Below, piece after piece: positions 16,242 through 23,970 of a stretch of 34,485 nt of DNA (positions within the stretch are counted from its first letter, which is position 1; every line of letters begins with the position of its first letter). The translations under genes and the position numbers were made by a program. The notes under the pieces were generated by a model. It was given only the letters and a program-made list of their open reading frames with translations. It had not been told where the DNA came from and did no database searches. Origin of the DNA: Clostridiaceae bacterium (lineage in GTDB: Bacteria > Bacillota > Clostridia > Clostridiales > Clostridiaceae); assembly GCA_014380625.1 (NCBI GenBank), contig JACMJL010000039.1, positions 1-34,485 on the forward strand. Direction: 5' to 3'.

Positions 16242-17381
16242 TTAAATTGATTTCTCAAATTTCTTTGTTAAATTTGCACTAATAAACAATAACACTGCTA
16301 GTCCACAAAGAATAAGTGGAATTTTAACTATACCTATAAAATCAATAGATCGGCCAATAGCTGAAGGAACTAAAAAACCACCTAGTGATGCAAATATTGA
16401 AATAAAGGCACTTATTTCTCCTGAAACATTAGGATATTGTGATGTAACAGAGGCCATCATTGTGGGAAAAATTCCAGCTAGAAATCCTCCTAATAAAAGT
16501 ATTGCAAATAATGTAACTAACTTAAAGGGTATTAGCACCCAACTTAAGGTTATTACTATCACACCTAGAGAAGTAAAAATAAGAAACTTAGAAAAACCAA
16601 ATTTATCAGCTAATTTACCTGAAAAAAGTCTTCCAACCGTTAAGGTACTCCAAAATATTGTTGCTGTTAAGGATGCTGGAATTAAACTGTTAGGTGAAAT
16701 ATGTTTCCAGTAAGTAGGAAGCCAGCCAGAAGTTGATACTTCAATACCCACATAAAGAAAACAAAATATACCTGAAATCCATATAAATTTATTCTTGTAG
16801 GGTATACTATGTTTAACTCCATCAGTTAATAATGGTTTATTAATTACTAAGGGCCATAATATTACAGTTACTAATATTGGAAATAAAGCTGAAATTCCAT
16901 AGACTAAACGCCAACTTTTTAATAAATTAATACATAAGGTGGCTAAAACTGGACCTAAAATTGCCCCAAGGCCAAAGAAAAAATGCAAAAAATTCATTGC
17001 ATTGCCTTTATTAGAATCAGTAGAATCAGCGCACAATGCATTTATACCTACCTCATAAGCTCCAAATCCAATTCCACTCACAATTGTACATATTAATAAG
17101 TTTACATAATTATGTGAAAGCATACTTCCAAATAACCCAATACTTAAAAATGCCCCGCCCACAATTAAAAATAACTTTTTTCCATATTTATCTGCTAAAT
17201 ACCCTCCGATAATTACAGTTAACAACATTCCTAAAAATTGACCAGATAAAACTAATCCAGCTTGGCTATAATTTAGATTTATATCTGACTGTATTGCTGA
17301 AAGCATAGGACCAATTATACTTGATACTAATCCAATTGTAATAAAACCAATATATTGAGACCATTGTAGACGTTTATCCAT
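16242..17381 (-). CDS. MFS transporter
   Basis: A major facilitator superfamily permease of 379 residues with about 12 membrane helices. The signature GGYLADKYGKKLF between helices 2 and 3 (about 59-71) and its repeat in the second half (GRLFSGKLADKFGFSKF) are present. An acidic residue in helix 4/5 (GFGAYEVGINAL) suggests a solute with hydroxyl or polar groups; overall it resembles FucP/YfkF-like sugar permeases. AGGAGGATT precedes the ATG. It is divergent from a DeoR regulator, an arrangement common for sugar or nucleoside permeases controlled by that regulator. The substrate cannot be read from sequence. Confidence 0.85.
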   Translation of the reverse strand: MDKRLQWSQYIGFITIGLVSSIIGPMLSAIQSDINLNYSQAGLVLSGQFLGMLLTVIIGGYLADKYGKKLFLIVGGAFLSIGLFGSMLSHNYVNLLICTIVSGIGFGAYEVGINALCADSTDSNKGNAMNFLHFFFGLGAILGPVLATLCINLLKSWRLVYGISALFPILVTVILWPLVINKPLLTDGVKHSIPYKNKFIWISGIFCFLYVGIEVSTSGWLPTYWKHISPNSLIPASLTATIFWSTLTVGRLFSGKLADKFGFSKFLIFTSLGVIVITLSWVLIPFKLVTLFAILLLGGFLAGIFPTMMASVTSQYPNVSGEISAFISIFASLGGFLVPSAIGRSIDFIGIVKIPLILCGLAVLLFISANLTKKFEKSI

Positions 17382-17402
17382 ATAAAATCCTCCTAAATTC
17401 TG

Positions 17403-17447
17403 TTTACATTATTTATGTTATCATATAAAATAGTAAGTATCAAGAAC
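17403..17447. promoter_or_regulatory. Divergent promoters between the MFS and DeoR genes
   Basis: Plus strand: TTTACA (17403-17408), 17 bases, TAAAAT (17426-17431). Minus strand: TTGATA, a 17-base spacer, then TAACAT, reading toward the MFS gene. The two overlap, so one bound regulator could control both. CTGTTT at the left and AAACAG at the right of the gap form a spaced inverted repeat that may be the DeoR operator. Confidence 0.5.
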
Positions 17448-17485
17448 AAACAGGAAGAAACATTAACAAATAGGAGGGAATAAAT

Positions 17486-18265
17486 TTGTTTATAGAAGAA
17501 AGACATGATAAGATATTAGAACTTATAAAGGATAAGAAAAGAGTTGAGGTTCCACATCTTAGCAAAATGTTTAATATTTCAGAAGATTCTATAAGAAGAG
17601 ATTTGCGGATTATGGAGCAGAGAGGCTTAGTCAACCGTACTTATGGCGGGGCAGTACTGCCTAATAAAGTAGCTGAAACCTCTTTATTTTCTGATAGAAA
17701 TACTATTAATGTGGATAATAAAGAAAAAATTGCAGGTTTAGCATCAACTTTTATAGAAGATAATGATACTATTATTCTTGATGGCTCTACTACATTATTA
17801 AGAATTGTTCCTTTCTTAGATAAACTCAAAGATGTAACAGTTATAACAAATTCAATTGTCATTGCCTATGAGATTAATAAAACTTTAAGTAATATTAAGT
17901 TAGTAATGTTAGGAGGAATTGTTCAGCAAAATATTGCAAATACAGTAAGTATTGCAACCTTAAAAGAAATAGAACAATTAAATGTAGATAAAGTATTTGT
18001 TGCTCCTTGTTTTATTTCAGCCCAGTGGGGATTATCCAGTACTACTTTAGAGGAAGCACATATAAAAAGAGCTATGCTTCAAGCTGGGAGAGAAGTCTTT
18101 CTTGTTTCAGATATTAATAAAATTGGGCAGAAGGCTATGGTAAATATTGCACCCTTAAAGGCAGAATATACAATAATAATTGATTCTGACTTAGAGGTTA
18201 TAGTTAAAAATGAATTTCAAGATTATTTAAAGGCTGGGTTGAAAATAATATACCCAGATATTTAA
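17486..18265 (+). CDS. DeoR-family transcriptional regulator
   Basis: A repressor of 259 residues. The N-terminal winged helix-turn-helix is MFIEERHDKILELIKDKKRV through the recognition helix SEDSIRRDLRIMEQRGLVNRTYGGA (about 1-57). The C-terminal DeoR sensor domain, of the sugar-isomerase-like fold, shows ILDGSTTLLRIVPFL, VITNSIVIAYEI, LGGIVQQN and a KVFVAPCFISAQWGLSS segment. Such regulators respond to phosphorylated sugars. The start is TTG after AGGAGGGAA. It is divergent from the MFS transporter, its probable target. No sugar kinase or other catabolic gene is adjacent. Confidence 0.88.
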   Translation: MFIEERHDKILELIKDKKRVEVPHLSKMFNISEDSIRRDLRIMEQRGLVNRTYGGAVLPNKVAETSLFSDRNTINVDNKEKIAGLASTFIEDNDTIILDGSTTLLRIVPFLDKLKDVTVITNSIVIAYEINKTLSNIKLVMLGGIVQQNIANTVSIATLKEIEQLNVDKVFVAPCFISAQWGLSSTTLEEAHIKRAMLQAGREVFLVSDINKIGQKAMVNIAPLKAEYTIIIDSDLEVIVKNEFQDYLKAGLKIIYPDI

Positions 18266-18322
18266 ACTAAGTAGATATATAGAATAACTATATACAGTTA
18301 GTATACTATTAATGTATAATTA

Positions 18323-18331
18323 TGATATAAA
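18323..18331 (+). promoter_or_regulatory. Candidate extended -10 for the riboswitch transcript
   Basis: TGATATAAA (18323-18331) would start RNA near 18338, about 25 bases before the aptamer. The -35 region is weak. Confidence 0.35.
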
Positions 18332-18362
18332 AGCTATTAGTAAAATAATGTTTTTAATTTAT

Positions 18363-18441
18363 AAAGGCAAATTCATTAAAAGATGAAGACGCAAAGCTGT
18401 GAGTCTAAGGCAGTTAATTATTGCTATGATCGTCAGGCTGC
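18363..18441 (+). ncRNA. c-di-GMP-I (GEMM) riboswitch aptamer
   Basis: The conserved skeleton of the GEMM-I aptamer is visible in order: AAAGGCAAA (18363-18371), a P2 hairpin TTCAT/ATGAA (18372-18376 with 18383-18387), the invariant GACGCAAAGC (18388-18397), GTCTAAGG (18403-18410), and the closing TATGATCGTCAGGCTGC (18425-18441). The RNA senses cyclic di-GMP. An intrinsic terminator lies 25 bases downstream and a chemoreceptor gene follows, a common target. The 5' GGCAAA can also pair with TTTGCC in the terminator (18482-18487), so ligand binding would compete with antitermination, suggesting an OFF switch; that logic is inference. Confidence 0.88.
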
Positions 18442-18465
18442 ATAAAACTAAGTATAGTTTATTTG

Positions 18466-18499
18466 TGGTTGGCAATCTAACTTTGCCTGCCATTTTTTT
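18466..18499 (+). terminator. Expression-platform terminator of the riboswitch
   Basis: TGGTTGGCAA (18466-18475) pairs with TTGCCTGCCA (18483-18492) with one internal mismatch, followed by seven T. It lies before the chemoreceptor gene, so it can shut that gene off. Confidence 0.85.
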
Positions 18500-18585
18500 G
18501 CGACTTTATAGGGGAAAAGGATAAAGTATAATCGAGTGATTCAATCACTTTATTTAATAATTTAAAATACGAAAGAGGTAACAAT

Positions 18586-20610
18586 ATGAATATCAGGAAG
18601 AAAATAACACTTGTAATTGTTTTATTAATTTTAGTATCACAGATAGCCGTCGGAACTTTTATAGATCTAAAATCAAGTAAACTTATATTTGAACAAACAG
18701 AAAACTCATCTCTTGAACTGGTAAAAGCACAAGTAAATAATATTTCAGAGGTAATAGAAAAAGAAGAAGTTATGCCTGATTATCTTACTGCAACAGGTAG
18801 TGTAATGGAGCTGTTGACAATTGAAAATAATGCATCCAAGTTAGCAGAGGTAAATAAAGTTCTTGAGGACTATGCTAAGGACAAAACCAATTTAGAACAT
18901 GTTTTTTTGGTTGGTGTTAAGGGGCTTATAGTAGCAGATAGCGTTCCGAAAAATATTGGGTTGGATTTAAAAGAACGACAGTATACTAAGGACACCTTGT
19001 CTACTAAAAAATCTCAAATTAGCGATACGGTTACATCAAAAGCAACAGGGAAACAAGTAGTTGTATTTACACATCCAGTAATTGATACAGCATCAGGCGA
19101 AATAAAAGGATATATTGCCACTTCCATATTCGCTGAAAAATTAGCTAAGTATATTGGTAGCATTAAACTTAATAAAACAAAATCAAGTTATGCTTATCTT
19201 GTGGATGAAAAAGGAAACTTAATTTATCATCCTACTATAGAAAAGATTGGAAAGCCAGTGGCTAATGCTCAGACAAAGGAATTGGTTGCCAAAGTACAAA
19301 AGGGTGAGAAACTTCAGCCTAAGGTTATTAATTATGTATTTGAAGGCGCTAATAAGATAGCTGCTTCAGCACAAATAGCTAAAACAAATTGGATATTGGT
19401 AATTACTGCGGATGCTAAGGAAATAGAAGCTCCAGCGAAAGAAATGGGTAAATTTATACTGTTGGTAGCATTATTGATTATAGGTATATCTTCAGTTATT
19501 GGTACCATTATAGCAGCAAAAATAACTAAGCCATTTATGAAACTTACTGAACTTATTAATAAAACCGCTAAATTAGACCTGGTTTATGATAAATCCTTTG
19601 ACCCATTATTAAAGCAAAAGGATGAAGCGGGTATAATGACTAGAGCAGTAGGAGATATGCGAAAGGTTTTAAGAGAGATGGTTGAATTGTTAAAAAGTTC
19701 TTCGAATGATATATTAGAAAATGCAGCAAAGGTTGAAGAAATTGTTCAGAAAGTCCATGAAAATTCAAGTGATAACTCAGCTACAACAGAGCAAATATCC
19801 GCAGGAATGGAAGAAACAGCAGCATCTAGTGAAGAGGTTACTGCATCTATGGATGAAATAGAACAAAGTGTGGCAGCTGTAGCAGATAAAACTAAAGAAG
19901 GTACTAATCTTTCTATAGAAATTGCTAAGAGGGCGGATACTTTTAAAAAGGGAGCAATAGAATCAAAGAAAAAGGCTGAGCACATTTATGCGGATGTAAA
20001 GGGAAAAGTGGAAGAGGCAGCTAAACAATCTAAAGAAGTAGAACAGATAAATGCTTTAGCAGATTCAATTTTACAAATCACTAGTCAGACAAATTTACTT
20101 GCATTAAATGCTGCAATTGAAGCAGCAAGAGCCGGAGAAGCAGGGAGAGGGTTTTCAGTTGTTGCAGATGAAATAAGGAAATTAGCGGAACAATCCTCAA
20201 AGACAGCATCAGATATTCAAAAAGTTGTAACTACTGTGTTTTCTGCTGTAGATAACATGAAAACTGGATCAGAGAAAGTGCTTGCATTTATAGATAATGA
20301 TGTTAATGGAGATTATGAAGATTTCATTAAGGTTTGTAATAAATACGATGAAGATGCTGGCAGTGTTAATGAAATTATGACCATTATAAATGGTTCCACG
20401 GAGGAATTGACTTCTAATATGTCCAATATAGCTACAGCCATCAGTGAGGTCGCAGCCACAGTGAATGAAGGATCTAAAGGAGTATCAGATATAGCAGAAA
20501 AAACTAATAATACAGTTAATCTTACTGAAGAAGTTGAAACAATGGCTAAACAAAGTATTAATCATGCAGAGGTACTTAAGGAAATAATTTCAAGGTTTAA
20601 AATTAGGTAG
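18586..20610 (+). CDS. Methyl-accepting chemotaxis protein with dCache sensor
   Basis: A chemoreceptor of 674 residues. Membrane helix 1 is at about 7-27. A large extracellular double-Cache region of about 260 residues follows ([20 protein letters not shown]..., [16 protein letters not shown]...IGKP), then helix 2 at about 286-308, HAMP (about 310-365) and the signalling coiled coil. The kinase-contact hairpin [20 protein letters not shown] is near 495-515. dCache domains bind amino acids, organic acids and other small ligands; the ligand here is unknown. GAAAGAGGTAAC precedes the ATG. Expression is probably controlled by the c-di-GMP riboswitch upstream, linking chemotaxis to the motile/sessile decision. 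A possible internal promoter (TTTATA at 18505, 16 bases, TATAAT at 18527) could bypass it. Confidence 0.93.
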   Translation: MNIRKKITLVIVLLILVSQIAVGTFIDLKSSKLIFEQTENSSLELVKAQVNNISEVIEKEEVMPDYLTATGSVMELLTIENNASKLAEVNKVLEDYAKDKTNLEHVFLVGVKGLIVADSVPKNIGLDLKERQYTKDTLSTKKSQISDTVTSKATGKQVVVFTHPVIDTASGEIKGYIATSIFAEKLAKYIGSIKLNKTKSSYAYLVDEKGNLIYHPTIEKIGKPVANAQTKELVAKVQKGEKLQPKVINYVFEGANKIAASAQIAKTNWILVITADAKEIEAPAKEMGKFILLVALLIIGISSVIGTIIAAKITKPFMKLTELINKTAKLDLVYDKSFDPLLKQKDEAGIMTRAVGDMRKVLREMVELLKSSSNDILENAAKVEEIVQKVHENSSDNSATTEQISAGMEETAASSEEVTASMDEIEQSVAAVADKTKEGTNLSIEIAKRADTFKKGAIESKKKAEHIYADVKGKVEEAAKQSKEVEQINALADSILQITSQTNLLALNAAIEAARAGEAGRGFSVVADEIRKLAEQSSKTASDIQKVVTTVFSAVDNMKTGSEKVLAFIDNDVNGDYEDFIKVCNKYDEDAGSVNEIMTIINGSTEELTSNMSNIATAISEVAATVNEGSKGVSDIAEKTNNTVNLTEEVETMAKQSINHAEVLKEIISRFKIR

Positions 20611-20620
20611 TAAGAATAAA

Positions 20621-20656
20621 ATAGGCAGTTGGTTATCCTCATAACCAACTGCCTAT
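20621..20656. terminator. Bidirectional terminator between convergent genes
   Basis: A perfect 16-bp stem, ATAGGCAGTTGGTTAT (20621-20636) with its complement (20641-20656), and a CCTC loop. T-rich DNA lies on both sides. It serves the chemoreceptor (plus) and the flavodoxin-like gene (minus). Confidence 0.88.
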
Positions 20657-20660
20657 AATT

Positions 20661-21134
20661 TTATGTGTTTATTAATTGAGCAAATTTATTGATATTTTCT
20701 TCAGAAAGTGTTGAGGTATCTTTATCTATCTTCGCCACTTTCTTCATTATAAACCTCTCAAGAAAGTTCATATTTTTAAGTATAAACTCCCCTCCAAAAT
20801 ATTCTTTTGCAGTAGCACTTGTTACTAGCTCTTCAGGAAATTGATTACTAAATAATGTTTTGACTTCCTTCTCATTCATACCACATATAAAGATTCCAAC
20901 TTTTTTGCTTTTTAATACATTAAGACTTTGTATACAGAAATTTTTTATTTCTTTCTGAATTTGGCCCATATAGATTGAACTACCCAAAATAATATTATCA
21001 AATAGATTTATATCAGGTACAAGGTCCTTCTTTATATTTACAACTACAATGTCCCCTTGAAGTTTAGCCTTTAGAAGATTACTACATTTTTCTGTAGAGC
21101 CATGTTTAGTTCCATAAATAATAAGTGTTTTCAT
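20661..21134 (-). CDS. Flavodoxin-domain protein (HemG-like)
   Basis: A cytoplasmic FMN-binding protein of 157 residues. The N-terminal TLIIYGTKHGSTEKC is the FMN-phosphate loop. IILGSSIYMGQIQKEIKNF and VGIFICGMNEKE match the second and third flavin-contact strands, as in HemG-type/flavodoxin_5 proteins. The C-terminal part (GGEFILKNMNFLERFIMKKVAK) is the usual extension of that group. It could serve as protoporphyrinogen oxidase or, more likely in this anaerobe without heme genes nearby, as a general electron carrier or quinone/flavin reductase. It follows the TetR gene by 15 bases and is probably in the same operon under its control. Confidence 0.82.
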   Translation of the reverse strand: MKTLIIYGTKHGSTEKCSNLLKAKLQGDIVVVNIKKDLVPDINLFDNIILGSSIYMGQIQKEIKNFCIQSLNVLKSKKVGIFICGMNEKEVKTLFSNQFPEELVTSATAKEYFGGEFILKNMNFLERFIMKKVAKIDKDTSTLSEENINKFAQLINT

Positions 21135-21149
21135 TTTTATTGCCTCCCC

Positions 21150-21764
21150 TTATTTTATTAAACCATTAATGAGAATTTGAAAATGGTGATTTATAAGTCG
21201 TTGTTTTTGCTGCTCTGAAATGTTTTTTTCTAATATTAATCTAGAAAGTAGTCCATGAGTTGATGTCCATAGTATTTGTGCTGTAAGTTCCACATCCATC
21301 TCTCTAAACTTCCCTTTTTCAACCCCAAGTGTCACAAGGTTACATAGTCCCTGAATACTCTTTCGTTCCTTTGAAATCCCTTCTTTAAGCACATTTACTT
21401 TTTCTTGGATTGCTTCTATATCACTCATTAATACAGCTCTAAATTGCTGCGGTGCCTCTAACATAAGTTCAATATAGTTTCGTAAGCCCTTTTCTATAGA
21501 TTTCTCTGGATTTTCTACATCCACAGGAACCTGACCTAGACTTTTTAGTATCTTTTCATAACCTTCTTCGGCAACAGAAGTTACTATTTCAGCCTTGTTC
21601 TCAAAGTAATGGTAAATAATACCAGGAGAGTATTCTATCTTAGTAGCTATCTTTCGAATTGATAAATTTTCATAACCCTCTTTGATTAATATTTCACTGG
21701 CAGCATCTAATATCTTTTTTCTTATAATTTCTTTTTCTAGTTGTTTTCTTTCAGCAATACCCAT
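21150..21764 (-). CDS. TetR-family transcriptional regulator
   Basis: A repressor of 204 residues. The N-terminal helix-turn-helix spans about 10-57: EIIRKKILDAASEILIKEGY, then LSIRKIATKIEYSPGIIYHYFENKAEIV with the typical YHYF recognition helix. The C-terminal all-helical ligand-binding half (LRNYIELMLEAPQQFRAVLM..., QILWTSTHGLLSRLILEK) resembles the TetR_C/WHG group. AGGAGGATTTC precedes the ATG. It is the first gene of a unit with the flavodoxin-like protein and is divergent from the GH3 gene. A nested palindrome at 21787-21826 is its probable operator, so it likely represses itself and the flavodoxin. The inducer is unknown. Confidence 0.88.
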   Translation of the reverse strand: MGIAERKQLEKEIIRKKILDAASEILIKEGYENLSIRKIATKIEYSPGIIYHYFENKAEIVTSVAEEGYEKILKSLGQVPVDVENPEKSIEKGLRNYIELMLEAPQQFRAVLMSDIEAIQEKVNVLKEGISKERKSIQGLCNLVTLGVEKGKFREMDVELTAQILWTSTHGLLSRLILEKNISEQQKQRLINHHFQILINGLIK

Positions 21765-21786
21765 GAAATCCTCCTATTGGTTAAAC

Positions 21787-21826
21787 AATGTTACCTTATT
21801 AAACGGTGTTTAAATAGTGTAACATT
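21787..21826. promoter_or_regulatory. Nested palindromic operator of the TetR regulator
   Basis: The outer arms AATGTTAC (21787-21794) and GTAACATT (21819-21826) and the inner arms TTAAAC (21799-21804) and GTTTAA (21808-21813) share one centre near 21806. The arrangement lies 23 bases upstream of the TetR start, over its likely promoter. Two stacked dimers could bind. Confidence 0.6.
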
Positions 21827-21980
21827 ATTTTCCACAAAAGTAAATACATCATTGAGTAATTAATCAAATAAATAAAGAATAAGAGTATTTTTTTAGTAGT
21901 AAATAATAATTTTGTCATGTATAATTACATGGAGAAATACTGTAAAATAGTAAGATAAATCTAAGATGAGGTGAAAAGAT

Positions 21981-23810
21981 ATGCAAAAAAAAGGCAAAAG
22001 GATTCTAAGTTTATTTCTTAGCGTTTCTTTCATATTAGCAGTAGGCTGTGATAAAGTTAATAAAGATACTGGACTAGAAAAGGCAATTTATAAGGATAAG
22101 AATTATACTGCTGAAAAAAGAGTTAAGGATTTAATTAATAGAATGAACATAGATGAAAAGATCGGGCAGATGGTTCAGGCTGAACGAGGAAGTTTAAAAC
22201 CAGCAGAAGCTTTAAAATATAATATTGGATCGGTTTTAAGTGGAGGAGGTTCAACACCAACGGATAATTCTCCAAAAGGCTGGACTGAGATGATTAAGCA
22301 ATATCAGCAAAGTGAAACTAATACAAGATTAGGTATTCCAATAATTTATGGCGTTGATGCAGTACATGGACACAATATTGTAAAGGATGCAGTTGTTTTT
22401 CCACACAATATTGGTCTAGGAGCTGCAAACGATATCAAACTTATGAAAGATATAGCATCAGTAACTGCTGAAGAAATGCTTTCTACAGGAGTAACCTATG
22501 ATTTTGCGCCTTGTATAGCGGTGGCGAAAGATTTAAGATGGGGTAGATATTATGAAGGATATGGAGAAGACTTAGAGCTTGTAAAGAAACTATCTTCTGA
22601 ATATATAAAACAACTTCAATCCTATGGTATTGCCGCAACAGCAAAGCATTTTATTGCTGATGGAGGAACTTCTTGGGGAACTGGTGACAGTGGATATAAA
22701 ATTGATCAAGGTGATGCAAAGATTAAGGAGGAGGACTTACTTAAAGAAGAAATGTTGCCCTATGAAGAAGCAATAAAGTCAGGGGTAAAGTCAGTAATGG
22801 TATCCTTTTCTAGTATAAATGGAGTGAAAAATCATAGCAATAAGCACCTTATAACTGACTTGTTAAAAGGAAAGTTGGGTTTTAAAGGTTTTGTAATTTC
22901 TGATTGGGAGGGAATTCATCATATACCTGCAAGTAACTTTAAGGAGCAAGTTGTTACTGCTGTAAATTCTGGTATAGATATGCTGATGGAGCCAAATCAA
23001 TGGAAGGAAACTATTAGTGCCTTAAAGGTTGCTGTAGACCAGGGAAAGATATCAAAGGAAAGAATAGATGATGCTGTTACAAGGATATTAATGGTAAAAT
23101 TTGACTTAGGGCTTTTCGAAAATAACCTTGGTGATAGCAATTTAATTAAGAATGGTTTTGCGTCAACGGAGCATAAAAAGGTTGCTGAAGAGGCTGTTAT
23201 GAAGTCTATGGTACTTTTAAAAAACGATGGAATATTACCACTTAAAAAAAATTCAAAAATTTATGTTAATGGTCCTGCTGCGAACAGTGTAGGCCTACAA
23301 TGTGGTGGATGGACTATTGATTGGCAAGGAAATGAAAGACAGACATCAGGAGTAACTATATTAGATGGATTTAAAAATATTGCTAGTAGCAATGGGGGAA
23401 CTATAATTACGGATATAGCTAAGGCCGGGGAAGCAGATGTAACGGTTGTAGTTATTGGAGAAAAAAGTTATGCTGAAGGAAAAGGCGATGATGGAGACCT
23501 GGGATTAGATAATGGAATGGCATTAGAGAAAAATATAGAAGCTTTAAACCAGGCTAAAAAATTGAACAAGCCAATTGTTACTATTATGGTATCAGGAAGA
23601 CCACGGATTATAAGTGATAAATTAAAGGATTGGGCTGCCTTTATTGAAGCCTGGTTACCAGGTACAGAAGGAGAAGGGATAGCTAAAGTAATCTATGGGG
23701 ATGAAAACTTTAAAGGAAAACTTTCAGTTACATGGCCTAAAAATAATAGTAAATTGCCTATTGAAGAAGATAATGTACTTTTTCCAATAGGTTATGGGCT
23801 TAAATACTAG
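21981..23810 (+). CDS. GH3 family beta-glucosidase/exo-glucanase lipoprotein
   Basis: A glycoside hydrolase family 3 enzyme of 609 residues, similar in layout to the plant ExoI-type exo-1,3/1,4-beta-glucanases. A signal sequence ends in LAVGC with lipid-bearing Cys23, so it should be tethered outside the membrane. The (alpha/beta)8 domain (about 45-380) has IPIIYGVDAVHGHN, a KHFIADGGTSWGTGDSG segment and the nucleophile Asp308 in VISDWEGIH. The second domain (about 405-605) has VLLKNDGILPL, GGWTIDWQG and EAWLPGTEGEGIAKVIYG. The ATG follows GATGAGGTG. It would release glucose from beta-glucan oligosaccharides, fitting the lichenase and transporter downstream. A terminator hairpin follows, so it is a separate transcript. 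It has no cre match or copy of the 34-bp element. Confidence 0.92.
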   Translation: MQKKGKRILSLFLSVSFILAVGCDKVNKDTGLEKAIYKDKNYTAEKRVKDLINRMNIDEKIGQMVQAERGSLKPAEALKYNIGSVLSGGGSTPTDNSPKGWTEMIKQYQQSETNTRLGIPIIYGVDAVHGHNIVKDAVVFPHNIGLGAANDIKLMKDIASVTAEEMLSTGVTYDFAPCIAVAKDLRWGRYYEGYGEDLELVKKLSSEYIKQLQSYGIAATAKHFIADGGTSWGTGDSGYKIDQGDAKIKEEDLLKEEMLPYEEAIKSGVKSVMVSFSSINGVKNHSNKHLITDLLKGKLGFKGFVISDWEGIHHIPASNFKEQVVTAVNSGIDMLMEPNQWKETISALKVAVDQGKISKERIDDAVTRILMVKFDLGLFENNLGDSNLIKNGFASTEHKKVAEEAVMKSMVLLKNDGILPLKKNSKIYVNGPAANSVGLQCGGWTIDWQGNERQTSGVTILDGFKNIASSNGGTIITDIAKAGEADVTVVVIGEKSYAEGKGDDGDLGLDNGMALEKNIEALNQAKKLNKPIVTIMVSGRPRIISDKLKDWAAFIEAWLPGTEGEGIAKVIYGDENFKGKLSVTWPKNNSKLPIEEDNVLFPIGYGLKY

Positions 23811-23815
23811 AGCCT

Positions 23816-23849
23816 AAGGAATTGAGTTTAAAATGGTACTCAATTCCTT
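23816..23849 (+). terminator. Terminator hairpin after the GH3 gene
   Basis: AAGGAATTGAGT (23816-23827) pairs perfectly with ACTCAATTCCTT (23838-23849). The T tail is short (TTT then CCC). Confidence 0.6.
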
Positions 23850-23872
23850 TCCCAGTGTAAATATTTAAGAAA

Positions 23873-23901
23873 TTGCATGATTTTTCAATCGGGTATATAA
23901 T
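23873..23901 (+). promoter_or_regulatory. Promoter of the sensor operon (binding protein-kinase-regulator)
   Basis: TTGCAT (23873-23878), a 17-base spacer, TATAAT (23896-23901). Confidence 0.75.
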
Positions 23902-23913
23902 ATTTTCATTTAC

Positions 23914-23929
23914 TTGAAAACGTAATCAT
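23914..23929 (+). promoter_or_regulatory. CcpA cre site in the sensor operon leader
   Basis: TTGAAAACGTAATCAT agrees with WTGNAANCGNWNNCWW at every fixed position. It begins 12 bases after the -10 box, where CcpA would block initiation or elongation. The core AAACGTAATCA recurs at 29185. Confidence 0.65.
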
Positions 23930-23970
23930 AGAACAAACCCATAATATAAATAGAAAGCAGGTTATTATTC

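Noticed and set aside
23816-23900. Third copy of the 34-bp element before the sensor operon
   Set aside because: Only a weak half-site (GTAAATATT at 23857) is present, with no partner 21 bp away, so I do not claim autoregulation.
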